A stretch of DNA of 64,000 nucleotides, taken from positions 9,288,114 through 9,352,113 of the forward strand of contig NZ_CP045997.1 of NCBI RefSeq assembly GCF_010233585.1. Reading direction: 5' to 3'. This document shows, piece after piece, positions 24,208-33,614 of the stretch (position 1 is its first letter; each line of letters begins with the position of its first letter). A program made the position numbers and the translations under genes. Below the pieces are notes generated by a model. It worked only from the letters and a program-made list of their open reading frames with translations. It made no database searches and had not been told where the DNA came from. This DNA is from Spirosoma endbachense (lineage in GTDB: Bacteria > Bacteroidota > Bacteroidia > Cytophagales > Spirosomataceae).

Positions 24208-25923
24208 ATGAATTTCATCGGAAAAGCGAACCAGTATGACGCTATTGTTATCGGCTCAGGCATTAGTGGCGGATGGGCTGCTAAAGAGTTAACGCAAAAA
24301 GGGTTACGGACGCTCGTGCTGGAGCGTGGCCGACCGGTCGAGCATGTGAAAGATTATCCAACCACCATGTCGAGCCCCTGGGAAATGACGCACCGGGGTC
24401 GGTATCCGCTCGATGTGCTGGAAAAAAGTCCTACACAGGCCAAAGTAGGTTATGCCTTCAATGAGTATTCCGGGCAATTTTTCATTCGGGATACCGAACA
24501 TCCCTATCAGCAAACCAAACCCTTCGACTGGATTCGTGGGTATCAGGTAGGCGGTAAATCGCTGAGCTGGGCGCGCTGGACGCAGCGTTGGGCGCCGTTT
24601 AATTTTGAAGATAACCAGAAAGACGGTCACGGTGTCGACTGGCCAATTCGCTATGCTGATCTGGCTCCCTGGTATAGCTACGTCGAAAAGTTTGCCGGTA
24701 TCAGCGGGAATAAAGATGGCCTGTCGACTTTGCCCGATGGAGAATTTCTGCCGCCTTTTGAGATGAACTGCATCGAAAAAAGCGTGCGGGATGCCTGGAA
24801 AAAAGAGTACGCGGATCGTCACCTGATCATCAGCCGCACGGCCAATCTAAGCAAAGCGCAGCCAGTTCATCTGGCACTGGGTCGGGCTGATTGTCAGTCG
24901 CGCAATTGGTGTGGGCGGGGTTGTTTGTATGGCGCCTATTTCAGCAGCAATTCTGCAACGTTGCCCGTAGCAGCCAAAACGGGCAAGCTGACCATACGCC
25001 CTTTCTCGGTAGTTCATTCGATCATTTACGATGAGCAAAAGGGCAAGGCAACGGGCGTTCGAGTGATCGATACGAACACGAAAGAGATGACCGACTATTA
25101 CGCCCGGATCATTTTCGTGAATGCGGCCACGCTCAATTCGACGCTGATTCTGCTCAATTCAACCTCAAATCGGTTTCCAAATGGGTTGGGTAACGATAGC
25201 GGGGCGCTGGGTCATTACCTGATGGATCATAACTACCGGGGTCGGGTTACCGGTATCTACGAAGGCAGGGAACTGAATGATAACTACTACTACGGCCGTC
25301 GCCCAACCGGAACCTATGTACCGAGATTCCGGAATGTACTCAATGATAAACAGAGTGATTTTGTGCGCGGGTATGCCTACGCCTGTGGCGGAGGGCGGGC
25401 CGGTTGGGAGCGGGGTAATTCGGTGGCGGGTTTTGGCGCTGACTACAAAGAAGCCCTGACGCGCCCCGGCGAATGGTCGTTCAGTATGACGGCCATGGGT
25501 GAAATGCTGCCTCGTTACGAAAATCATGTTAAACTGAATAAGGCCAGCAAAGATCAGTGGGGTATGCCAACCCTCGACATCGATTGTAGTTGGGGCGAAA
25601 ACGAAGACAAGATGACGTTGGATGCTATCGAACAGGCCAAAGCGATGATGGAGGCTGCGGGCATTCGGATAACAGCTGCGTTTGATAACCACCAGGCTCC
25701 GGGTTTAGCCATTCACGAAATGGGGACCGCTCGCATGGGGCATGACCCGAAAACGTCGGTGCTAAACAAATGGAACCAGATACATACCGTCAAAAACGTG
25801 TTTGTGACGGACGGTGCGAGCATGGCCTCGTCGGCCTGCCAGAATCCGTCGTTAACCTACATGGCCCTAACGGCCCGCGCTGCCGATTATGCCGTTCGTC
25901 GACTGAAAGCAGGGGCCTTGTAG
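24208..25923 (+). CDS. GMC-family FAD oxidoreductase (glucoside/gluconate dehydrogenase-like)
   Basis: A 571-residue flavoprotein. The FAD motif YDAIVIGSGISGGWAAKEL lies at residues 9-27. The second region is IRGYQVGGKSLSWARWTQRW. The C-terminal catalytic part HQAPGLAIHEMGTARMGHD is followed by NVFVTDGASMASSACQNPSL, with the family His and Asn. It resembles the large subunit of membrane-bound gluconate dehydrogenase and glucoside 3-dehydrogenase. Those enzymes normally pair with a small Tat-signal subunit 3 and a cytochrome, and neither is next door. No signal peptide is present here. It is the last gene of the nine-gene operon, 52 bp after the Gfo/Idh gene, and is followed by a strong hairpin. 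Oxidation of a sugar C3 hydroxyl is the best guess. Confidence 0.9.
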   Translation: MNFIGKANQYDAIVIGSGISGGWAAKELTQKGLRTLVLERGRPVEHVKDYPTTMSSPWEMTHRGRYPLDVLEKSPTQAKVGYAFNEYSGQFFIRDTEHPYQQTKPFDWIRGYQVGGKSLSWARWTQRWAPFNFEDNQKDGHGVDWPIRYADLAPWYSYVEKFAGISGNKDGLSTLPDGEFLPPFEMNCIEKSVRDAWKKEYADRHLIISRTANLSKAQPVHLALGRADCQSRNWCGRGCLYGAYFSSNSATLPVAAKTGKLTIRPFSVVHSIIYDEQKGKATGVRVIDTNTKEMTDYYARIIFVNAATLNSTLILLNSTSNRFPNGLGNDSGALGHYLMDHNYRGRVTGIYEGRELNDNYYYGRRPTGTYVPRFRNVLNDKQSDFVRGYAYACGGGRAGWERGNSVAGFGADYKEALTRPGEWSFSMTAMGEMLPRYENHVKLNKASKDQWGMPTLDIDCSWGENEDKMTLDAIEQAKAMMEAAGIRITAAFDNHQAPGLAIHEMGTARMGHDPKTSVLNKWNQIHTVKNVFVTDGASMASSACQNPSLTYMALTARAADYAVRRLKAGAL

Positions 25924-25928
25924 TAAAC

Positions 25929-26010
25929 AAATAGTAGACTAACCTAAATGGGTCTTTCGCTTCGAGCTGTTGCGATAACGCGGCTCGAAGCGAAAGACCT
26001 GCTACTATTT
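25929..26010 (+). terminator. Long hairpin closing the nine-gene operon
   Basis: A perfect 17-bp inner stem (25951-25967 with 25983-25999; arm GGTCTTTCGCTTCGAGC) has a 15-nt loop. An outer 9-bp stem AAATAGTAG (25929-25937) pairs with CTACTATTT (26002-26010), whose final TTT gives a short T-run. This is the strongest terminator-like structure in the window and separates the operon from the xylanase gene. From here to 26178 I see only an unremarkable leader. Confidence 0.8.
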
Positions 26011-26178
26011 AATAGGTAAACAGCCCTATTGATTGTGGTTTTCAAACCGATTTGCAGTGCTGAGTCAAGTGTAGTTGGAATCCTGAAGATTTATTGGTCG
26101 GAAAGCCGGGAAAAAGCGTGGGGTACTCTGTTTAGCAACTATCCGATACTACCGACAATCCTTGATCCTGTAATCATA

Positions 26179-27270
26179 ATGAAATTCCTGTTCACTTTAG
26201 CTGGCCTTGCTGGTTTGATACAACTTGTTGATAATGGAGCGCACTGCATTCTGGTTGCTCCGGATGCACCATCGCAGACACTCGCCGAAGCGGCTCCATT
26301 CCCAATTGGGTTTGCCGTCAGTCCGGCCAGCATCAAGAGTAATGCCCCATACCGGCAAACGGTCATTCAGGAAGCCACTAGCATTACAGCCGATGTCGCC
26401 ATGAAACCCAGTCGGATTAGTCCGCAAAAAGGCATTTATAACGTTGATGTAGCCGATCAGTTGATTGAATTTGCCCGTTCGCAAAAGAAAAGGGTTCATG
26501 GTCATACGCTCGTGTGGTATATCGACACCAGCCCTAACTGGCTCAAACAGATCCGTGATTCGACGGATCTGGAGTCGACGCTGCAAACCTACATCCAGAC
26601 TGTCGGAACGCACTTCAAAGGGAAGGTAGCTTCCTGGGACGTAGTAAACGAAGCGGTTGATAATAATCGGGGGGCTATCCGCAAAGATTCGCTCAATACA
26701 GTAGGCAAAACGCTGTTCAATGTCGGTAAAATTCTGGGCGATGACTACGTAGCTCGGATGTTTCAGTATGCGCACAAGGCTGACCCAAACGCCCGTCTGT
26801 TTTACAACGATTACGGACAGGAAACGCGTCCCGCTAAACTGTCTGCCATTGTGAACATGGCCAACGATTTCAAACGGCGTGGTATTCCGATCCACGGACT
26901 CGGTCTTCAAATGCACATCAGTATCGACACGCCAAATGAAGGCATTGAAAATGCGATTCGTAAATCCGCCGAAACGGGGCTGCTGATTCATATTTCCGAA
27001 CTGGATATTGCCATGAATCCGGGTAAGAAAAAAGACTTTGCCGAAACACCTGAACTGCTCGAGAAACAGTATCAGAAGTACAAATTCGTCGTAAGCACTT
27101 ACAAAAAAATCGTACCCGCCAGTCAGCAGTTTGGGATTACGCTGTGGGGCGTCGATGATGGAACATCCTGGATCCCAGGATTTTGCCAATGCCTTGATGC
27201 CGCGCTACCATTCGATGCGAATTTCGGAAAAAAGAGAGCGTATCAGGGCTTTCTGGATGGCCTGAAATGA
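26179..27270 (+). CDS. Secreted endo-1,4-beta-xylanase, GH10
   Basis: A 363-residue GH10 enzyme cutting beta-1,4-xylan. The ATG at 26179 is chosen because it opens a hydrophobic signal peptide (MKFLFTLAGLAGLIQLVDNG); an upstream in-frame start at 26029 would add 50 residues without export logic. The acid/base is E158 in SWDVVNEAVDN and the nucleophile is E274 in IHISELDIAM, both in family context. VHGHTLVWY and LFYNDYGQE are further GH10 signatures, and GITLWGVDDGTSW lies near the end. It is a bare catalytic domain with no visible carbohydrate-binding module. It follows the long hairpin and starts a new transcription unit, with the haem-motif lipoprotein gene 19 bp downstream. Confidence 0.96.
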   Translation: MKFLFTLAGLAGLIQLVDNGAHCILVAPDAPSQTLAEAAPFPIGFAVSPASIKSNAPYRQTVIQEATSITADVAMKPSRISPQKGIYNVDVADQLIEFARSQKKRVHGHTLVWYIDTSPNWLKQIRDSTDLESTLQTYIQTVGTHFKGKVASWDVVNEAVDNNRGAIRKDSLNTVGKTLFNVGKILGDDYVARMFQYAHKADPNARLFYNDYGQETRPAKLSAIVNMANDFKRRGIPIHGLGLQMHISIDTPNEGIENAIRKSAETGLLIHISELDIAMNPGKKKDFAETPELLEKQYQKYKFVVSTYKKIVPASQQFGITLWGVDDGTSWIPGFCQCLDAALPFDANFGKKRAYQGFLDGLK

Positions 27271-27289
27271 ATCTCTTGTTAGCGATTGT

Positions 27290-30200
27290 ATGAAAAACAG
27301 CAGCCTATCTAATCTCGTTCGTATTCTCGGTTGTTTACTCACCGGGTTTGCGCTGGGCTCATGTTCTGATTCAGTTGAGATACCGAAGGAGGTTGGTGCC
27401 TTTGCGGATAAACTACCCGAAACGGTTGATTATAACCTGCATGTAAAGCCTATTTTGTCAGATCGGTGTTTTAAATGCCACGGTCCCGATAAGAACAAAA
27501 TCGAGGCTGGTTTGCAACTGGCCAGCTTCGAAGGCGCTACGCAGCTACTCAAAAGCAGAACTGTTGCCATTGACCCCGGCGATATCGGCGGTAGCGAACT
27601 CATCAGGCGGATTCTGAGTCATGATCCCGACGAGGTAATGCCCACTCCCAAATCGAACCTGACGCTTACCAATGAAGAAAAGGCGATTCTCATCAAGTGG
27701 GTTGAGCAGGGCGCGAAATACAAGGAGCACTGGTCGCTATCGCCCATTGAAAAACCTGCCGTACCCACTGTTGGGGCCAGTTTTTTAGCGCGCTGGGGCC
27801 TTGCTGACGACAGCCAGACACGCTGGGTTCGAAACGATATTGATCGGTTCACGCTCTCCAAAATGAATCAGTTGGGGCTGAAACCCTCGCCCGAAGCGGA
27901 TAAAACAACGCTGCTCCGGCGGGTATACATGGATCTGACAGGCCTGCCGCCAGCACCTGCCGAGGTCATGCAGTTCTGCCGCGATACCCGACCCGATGCC
28001 TATGAGCGAGTCGTTGATAAACTGCTTACTTCTCCACACTTTGGTGAGCAACAGGCCATTAGCTGGCTGGATCTGGCCCGTTTTGCCGATTCACAGGGGT
28101 ATCAGGACGACCCGATGCGGAATGCCTATCCATATCGCGACTGGGTCATTCGGGCATTTAATCAGAATAAGTCGTTCAATGAATTTGTGACCGAACAACT
28201 GGCGGGTGATCTGCTGCCCGGACCCGCTACACCCGCTGTTCTGCGCGACCGGCTGGTGGCTACCTCCTTCAATCGGCAACATGCCCAGAGTGGTGAAAAT
28301 GGCATTGTTCCCGAAGAATACCGCATCGAATACGTTGCCGACCGGACTAATACGTTCGGTAAAGCCATGCTGGGCCTGACGATGGAGTGCTGCCGCTGCC
28401 ACGACCATAAATACGACCCTATTTCGGCCAAAGATTACTATTCGCTATTCGCGTTTTTCAACCAGAATAAGGAGACGGGGCAGATCACGCATAACGGAGA
28501 AGCCTGCCCATCGGTAATGCTGCCGACGGCTGAAATTGAAAAAAAGCTCCGCTATATTCAGACTAAGATCAAGGCCATTGAACCCAAACTAAATCCTGAA
28601 AATTACCATCGATCGTTCGCGAACTGGGCCACGAATCCCAAACCCGTCCTGACGTTAAATCAGGGGTTGCTGGTTCATCTGCCTTTCGATGCTGACAGTA
28701 ACGATACGTATACCAACACAGCAAACCCCGGCTTCGATGCGTTTGTCAGCGGAGATAAGGAGCGGAAACCACTGCCAACCACTGGAAAAGTGGGTAAAGG
28801 ACTCCTGTTGCAGGGTGATTGTGGCATTGGGATTGCCTTGTCGGGTGTTGATCGGGTAAATGGTAAACTACAGGAGCCCGGTAAACGATTCAGTAAAGGG
28901 CTCAATTTTGAGCGTAATCAGCCATTCTCGGTCAGTATCTGGACGAACGTCAAGCAAGCGGGGGTACAAGGGGCTATTTTTCGCCGGTCGAACTACGAAA
29001 ACGAAGGGTATCGGGGTTATTCGGTAAGCCTCAACCCCGATCGTACGCTTCGGGTGCTGTTTAGCTACGTGTGGCCCGCCAATTGCATTGAACTTCGAAC
29101 CCGGCAGAAACTGCCTATCAACTCGTGGCAGCATCTGACCCTTACCTACAATGGGAATGGCAAAGCCAATGGCATCCGACTGTTCATCAACGGTAGTCAG
29201 GCCCCTTGCGAACTCATTACCGATAACCTGACCAAAAGCCTGCTGCACGGTCCGTTCGGCACCAATAAATCATCGCAACTACCTGTTTTTGAGATCGGGA
29301 ATGAGCAGCGGGAAAAAACCATTCGCCAGGTTGCAGTCGACGAATTACGCATCTACAACCGCCAGCTTTCGGACCTGGAAGTGCAGTCGCTGCGGTTCCA
29401 GGGTGGGCCTAAATCGACTGGTGTCGTTGCTGGAGTGCTGGCCATATCCGCTCAATCCCTTCGACGGAGCAGGCATTCGACCCTTCAGCAACAATTGCAG
29501 GAACATTATGCCCTAACGGTTGATTCGACTTTTGCCAATTATACTCGTCAGCTTACAGATTGGCGGGGGGAAGAAGTAAACCTATTGACCGACATACCGG
29601 AGGTAATGACCATGCAGGAACTGCCCGCACCTCAGCGCCGGAAAACCTTCATTCTGAAACGGGGTGTTTTTGATGCTCCTGGTGAGGAAGTTACGGCTCA
29701 AACGCCCCACAAGCTGGGCGAGTTGCCCCCCGATTATCCCCGCAACCGGCTGGGGCTGGCTAAGTGGCTTCTCAACGAGTCGAATCCTTTGTTTGCGCGG
29801 GTTATGGTCAACCGTTTCTGGCAGCAGTATTTTGGCAATGGACTGGTGAAAACGCAGGAAGACTTTGGTAATCAGGGCGAATTGCCCTCTCACCCCGAAC
29901 TGCTGGATTGGCTGGCCGTTCAGTTCCGGCAGGATGGCGTAAATGGCTGGGATGTAAAAGTGTTCATTCGGCGGATGGTACTGTCGGCAACGTACCGCCA
30001 GTCATCCCATGCGACTAAAGAACAGCTAGAAGCAGACCCCGACAACAAAGGGTTGGCCCGTGGATCGAGTTACCGCTACACGGCCGAACAGGTGCGTGAT
30101 AATGTATTGGCTGCCAGCGGCTTGCTGGTGCGTGAGATTGGTGGCCCGAGCGTGTATCCGTATCAGCCAGCGGGCATCTGGGAGGCAATGGCCACCCGAA

Positions 30201-30694
30201 ATACCGTTACCTACCGACAGCAGCATGGTGATAGCCTGTACCGCCGGAGTATGTACACGATCTGGAAACGTACATCGCCCCCGCCCATGATGCTTAACTT
30301 CGATGCACCCGACCGGGCCTTGTGTACGGTACGTCGGCAGAAGACCGCAACGCCCTTGCAGGCACTGGTAACGCTCAATGATCCGCAGTTTGTGGAAGCT
30401 GCCCGCGTGCTCGCCGAACGAACTATGAAACATACCCCATCGCTGTCTCAGCGTATCACTTACTTTTTTCAGGCTGCTTTGTCCCGGCCCCCAAGGCCTA
30501 CCGAACAGGTTTTGCTTCAGCAATTGTATGATACCGAACGAAACGGGTTTCTGAAAAGTCCGAAACGAGCCGAAGCATTGCTGCAAACGGGTGAATACCC
30601 CCGTGATCAATCGCTGAATCCAGTCGACGTAGCAGCTTACACCGTGGTAGCCACTACAGTATTGAATTACGACGAAGCCCTCGTTAAACGCTGA
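27290..30694 (+). CDS. Multi-domain lipoprotein: cytochrome c-like, DUF1549, LamG, DUF1553
   Basis: A 1134-residue lipoprotein (lipobox ALGSC, Cys25). Domains in order: a Planctomycete-type cytochrome c-like domain with one haem motif C60-F-K-C63-H64 (about 48-130); DUF1549 (about 180-390, with DNRFTLSKMNQLGLKPSPEA and CCRCHDHKYDPI); a LamG/concanavalin-like domain (about 530-690, ERNQPFSVSIWTNVKQAG); and DUF1553 (about 800-1075, NRFWQQYFGNGLVKTQEDFG). This architecture is typical of Planctomycetes and sporadic in Bacteroidota. Its biochemical activity is not established; the haem site suggests electron transfer and LamG suggests glycan binding. The DUF1501 gene follows after 6 bp, the standard partner. 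Transfer from Planctomycetes-like lineages is possible but untested. Confidence 0.92.
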   Translation: MKNSSLSNLVRILGCLLTGFALGSCSDSVEIPKEVGAFADKLPETVDYNLHVKPILSDRCFKCHGPDKNKIEAGLQLASFEGATQLLKSRTVAIDPGDIGGSELIRRILSHDPDEVMPTPKSNLTLTNEEKAILIKWVEQGAKYKEHWSLSPIEKPAVPTVGASFLARWGLADDSQTRWVRNDIDRFTLSKMNQLGLKPSPEADKTTLLRRVYMDLTGLPPAPAEVMQFCRDTRPDAYERVVDKLLTSPHFGEQQAISWLDLARFADSQGYQDDPMRNAYPYRDWVIRAFNQNKSFNEFVTEQLAGDLLPGPATPAVLRDRLVATSFNRQHAQSGENGIVPEEYRIEYVADRTNTFGKAMLGLTMECCRCHDHKYDPISAKDYYSLFAFFNQNKETGQITHNGEACPSVMLPTAEIEKKLRYIQTKIKAIEPKLNPENYHRSFANWATNPKPVLTLNQGLLVHLPFDADSNDTYTNTANPGFDAFVSGDKERKPLPTTGKVGKGLLLQGDCGIGIALSGVDRVNGKLQEPGKRFSKGLNFERNQPFSVSIWTNVKQAGVQGAIFRRSNYENEGYRGYSVSLNPDRTLRVLFSYVWPANCIELRTRQKLPINSWQHLTLTYNGNGKANGIRLFINGSQAPCELITDNLTKSLLHGPFGTNKSSQLPVFEIGNEQREKTIRQVAVDELRIYNRQLSDLEVQSLRFQGGPKSTGVVAGVLAISAQSLRRSRHSTLQQQLQEHYALTVDSTFANYTRQLTDWRGEEVNLLTDIPEVMTMQELPAPQRRKTFILKRGVFDAPGEEVTAQTPHKLGELPPDYPRNRLGLAKWLLNESNPLFARVMVNRFWQQYFGNGLVKTQEDFGNQGELPSHPELLDWLAVQFRQDGVNGWDVKVFIRRMVLSATYRQSSHATKEQLEADPDNKGLARGSSYRYTAEQVRDNVLAASGLLVREIGGPSVYPYQPAGIWEAMATRNTVTYRQQHGDSLYRRSMYTIWKRTSPPPMMLNFDAPDRALCTVRRQKTATPLQALVTLNDPQFVEAARVLAERTMKHTPSLSQRITYFFQAALSRPPRPTEQVLLQQLYDTERNGFLKSPKRAEALLQTGEYPRDQSLNPVDVAAYTVVATTVLNYDEALVKR

Positions 30695-30700
30695 AAAATC

Positions 30701-32149
30701 ATGAATACCGACCTACAGGATCAGCTAGTTGATCAGTTTAGCCGCCGGAATTTTCTGGGTGTGGCAGGGTTGGGCGTTGGTGCGGCTGCGCTGGCGTCGC
30801 TCTTACCCAGGCAGGCACTCGCTTCGTCTGAACAGCCGAAGGGCGTAGGTTCTCCACATTTCCCGCCCAAAATCAAGCGCGTTATTTACCTGTTTCAGAG
30901 TGGGGCTCCCTCGCAACTGGAAACGTTTGATTACAAGCCGAAACTCGAAGCCATGTGGGGCCAGAATTTACCCGAATCAGTGCGGAATGGACAACGGCTA
31001 ACGGGAATGTCAGCAGGGCAAAGCTCGTTTCCGCTGGCGGCTTCGCTGTTCAAATTTGCGCAGCATGGAAAGAGCCGGGCGTGGGTGAGCGAACTGCTGC
31101 CGCACCATACAAAGATTGTGGATGATGTCAGTTTCATCAAGTCGATGTATACCGAGCACATCAACCACGATCCGGCGGTGACCTTCATCCAGACCGGTAA
31201 TCAGATCGGGGGGCGGCCGTCGATGGGGTCATGGATGAGTTACGGACTGGGGTCAGAAAATAAAAATATGCCCGCGTTTGTCGTGCTACTCTCAAAAGGC
31301 CGCTCGGGCGATCAGCCCCTCTACGCCAAGCTGTGGAGTAATGGTTTTCTGCCCTCCACGCATCAGGGCGTCATTTTTCGGTCGGGTCCCGACCCGATTT
31401 TTTACCTCAACAACCCAACGGGCATCGACAAAACGTCGCGTCGGAACATGCTCAATACGCTGGCTAAACTGAGCCAGGATCAGTACAAACACGTGCTCGA
31501 CCCCGAAATCAATAACCGGGTACAACAGTACGAAATGGCCTATCGAATGCAGGCATCGGTACCTGAAACCCTCGATATTGCCAGTGAGCCCGACTACATC
31601 TTCGATCTCTATGGTCCCGATAGTCGAACGCCCGGCACGTTTGCTGCCAACTGTCTGTTGGCCCGTAAGTTAGCTGAGAAAGACGTTCGATTTATTCAGC
31701 TCTATCACCAGGGCTGGGATCAGCATTTTAACCTACCCAAAGACATTAAAACAATGGCCTCGTCTGTCGATCAGGCGTCGGCGGCATTAATTCAGGATCT
31801 GAAACAGCGCGGTTTGCTCGACGACACGCTCGTGATCTGGGGGGGCGAATTTGGCCGTACCAACTACTCGCAGGGTAAACTCACCAAAGATAATTATGGC
31901 CGTGACCACCATCCGCGCTGCTTCACGGTGTGGTTGGCGGGTGGTGGGATCAAAAAAGGATTTTCGCTCGGGCAAACCGATGAATTTAGTTACAACATCG
32001 TTAAAGACCCGGTTCATGTGCACGATTTGCAGGCCTCTATTCTGCACCTGCTGGGCATCGATCACGAGCAATTGACCTTCAAATTTCAGGGGCGCCGGTA
32101 TCGCCTGACCGACGTAGCGGGTAAGGTCGTAAAACCCATTCTGGCATAG
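30701..32149 (+). CDS. Tat-exported DUF1501 protein (alkaline-phosphatase/sulfatase-like fold)
   Basis: A 482-residue protein with a twin-arginine signal (SRRNFLGVAGLGVGAAALAS). DUF1501 follows across the body: PKIKRVIYLFQSGAPSQLET, SFIKSMYTEHINHDPAVTF, RFIQLYHQGWDQHFNLPKD and LVIWGGEFGRTNYSQGKLTK. The GGEFGRT and RDHHPRCFTVWLAGGG stretches hold conserved acidic and histidine residues that resemble metal ligands of the alkaline phosphatase superfamily. It is nearly always encoded beside a DUF1549/DUF1553 protein, as here. The family activity is unproven; it is not a classical sulfatase since the C/S-x-P-x-R modification motif is absent. Export places both partners outside the cytosol. Confidence 0.92.
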   Translation: MNTDLQDQLVDQFSRRNFLGVAGLGVGAAALASLLPRQALASSEQPKGVGSPHFPPKIKRVIYLFQSGAPSQLETFDYKPKLEAMWGQNLPESVRNGQRLTGMSAGQSSFPLAASLFKFAQHGKSRAWVSELLPHHTKIVDDVSFIKSMYTEHINHDPAVTFIQTGNQIGGRPSMGSWMSYGLGSENKNMPAFVVLLSKGRSGDQPLYAKLWSNGFLPSTHQGVIFRSGPDPIFYLNNPTGIDKTSRRNMLNTLAKLSQDQYKHVLDPEINNRVQQYEMAYRMQASVPETLDIASEPDYIFDLYGPDSRTPGTFAANCLLARKLAEKDVRFIQLYHQGWDQHFNLPKDIKTMASSVDQASAALIQDLKQRGLLDDTLVIWGGEFGRTNYSQGKLTKDNYGRDHHPRCFTVWLAGGGIKKGFSLGQTDEFSYNIVKDPVHVHDLQASILHLLGIDHEQLTFKFQGRRYRLTDVAGKVVKPILA

Positions 32150-32187
32150 TCATACACCGTTAACGAATCCATGTTACCCATTTTTCC

Positions 32188-33570
32188 ATGAAAATCAGAT
32201 TCAAATTAATGCAGTTAGGCCTCCTGTTATCGACTAACGTCCTTTTCGGCTGCGATCAAAAAGCAGTCGATGATCTTGTCGTCACTAAGCCACCAACCGT
32301 TAGTGCGTCGGCGAAGCGGTATTACGTTTCTGATGCGTTAGGGTCTGATGCCAACTCGGGATTATCCATGTCGTCGCCATTCAAAACAATCAATGCCGGA
32401 CAGAATGCCGCGCTCCCCGGCGACACTGTTTTTGTCATGAATGGGACGTATGTGCCAGCTACCACGATTCAACTCCTAAAATCGGGCACGGCAGATAAAT
32501 TCATTGTCTACAAAGCGTATCCGGGTCATACGCCGAAATTTGCTTTTTCAGGAAGTCTCTGGAATGCTGTCAGCATCAATGGATCGTATCTCGTGCTGGA
32601 GGGTATTGAATTTCAGGGCAATAATCAAAATCTTACGCATGCGGGTGCCCTGGCTTCGTATACCGATAAGCAGGCTGGGGGGACGAATAATGACCTGTAT
32701 GCGACTTACAATATGAACGGTATTTCTATCGGAGGTCCGCGAACGGATTCCAAATTTCCGCACCACGTAGTGATCCGAAATTGTAAAATACATGATTTCC
32801 CGGGAGGTGGGTTAAGCGCTATTCAGGCAGATTACGTCACGTTTGAGGGAAATACGATCTACAACAACGCCTGGTATATGATGTATGGAGGGAGCGGCAT
32901 TAGTATTCTGACCCCCTTCGACAGCGATGCCAATACGGGGTATAAAAATATTGTTCGGAATAATAGCTGCTCCAACAATAAGACCACTATTCCCTGGATT
33001 GGTCTTACACCCGCCCGACTTTCGGATGGCAACGGAATTATCATCGATGTTAACCTGCGACCCTATGGCTCAACGGCTACCGATAAGCCATACAAAGGAC
33101 GAACGTTGGTGGAGAACAACATCAGTTTTAATAATGGTGGGTCGGGCATTCATGCCTTTGAGGCCGCCCATGTCGACATCATCAATAACACGACCTATAA
33201 CAATGCCCAGGTCATGGTCGATTATGCAGACCTGTATGCGAACACGTGTAGTGATGTGAAAATCATGAATAACATCGTCTATTCAAAGCCGGGGGGAAAG
33301 TGTAATTCAAACAACAAAAACACGAATGTCATCTACGATTATAACGTCTATTTCAATGGCGCGACAGCCGTGAAGGGAGCGAATGATAAAGTTGTTGACC
33401 CTCAGTTTGTCAACCTGGCGACTGATCTGACATTGGCAAATTTTTCTGTGAAAAATGGAAGCCCGGCCATTGATGCGGGGACGAAGCTTCTTTTTTCTGC
33501 GAACGATATAAAAGGTGTCGCTCGCCCAAAAGGTGGTTCGGTCGATTGCGGTGCTTATGAAGTTCAATAA
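32188..33570 (+). CDS. Beta-helix lipoprotein, paralogue of the first gene
   Basis: A 460-residue lipoprotein (lipobox LFGC, Cys22). It starts with KRYYVSDALGSDANSGL and PGDTVFVMNGTY, then a right-handed parallel beta-helix. Core motifs HHVVIRNCKIHDFPGGGLSA, GGSGISILTP, LSDGNGIIIDVN and NGGSGIHAFEAAHVDIINNT are shared with the proteins at 1 and 40021. It ends at GVARPKGGSVDCGAYEVQ, without a T9SS tail, so unlike the first gene it is membrane anchored. The fold belongs to polysaccharide lyases and related hydrolases, but no catalytic residues are certain. Position beside GH28-like genes points to pectin-like or other acidic glycan processing. Confidence 0.9.
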   Translation: MKIRFKLMQLGLLLSTNVLFGCDQKAVDDLVVTKPPTVSASAKRYYVSDALGSDANSGLSMSSPFKTINAGQNAALPGDTVFVMNGTYVPATTIQLLKSGTADKFIVYKAYPGHTPKFAFSGSLWNAVSINGSYLVLEGIEFQGNNQNLTHAGALASYTDKQAGGTNNDLYATYNMNGISIGGPRTDSKFPHHVVIRNCKIHDFPGGGLSAIQADYVTFEGNTIYNNAWYMMYGGSGISILTPFDSDANTGYKNIVRNNSCSNNKTTIPWIGLTPARLSDGNGIIIDVNLRPYGSTATDKPYKGRTLVENNISFNNGGSGIHAFEAAHVDIINNTTYNNAQVMVDYADLYANTCSDVKIMNNIVYSKPGGKCNSNNKNTNVIYDYNVYFNGATAVKGANDKVVDPQFVNLATDLTLANFSVKNGSPAIDAGTKLLFSANDIKGVARPKGGSVDCGAYEVQ

Positions 33571-33614
33571 CTTATTTTTTTTCCTCACACGCTACAAACG
33601 GTCATGTTTTTACG

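Noticed and set aside
26029..26178. Upstream extension of the xylanase
   Set aside because: It would place 50 residues before a clear signal peptide that begins at ATG 26179.
26197..27189. Long open frame on the minus strand (330 codons) opposite the xylanase
   Set aside because: It lies wholly antisense to a clear GH10 gene with both catalytic glutamates, and its translation has no recognisable motif.
30026..30610. Minus-strand open frame of 194 codons inside the DUF1553 gene
   Set aside because: Antisense shadow of a conserved domain, with no start context, domain or neighbours in that direction.
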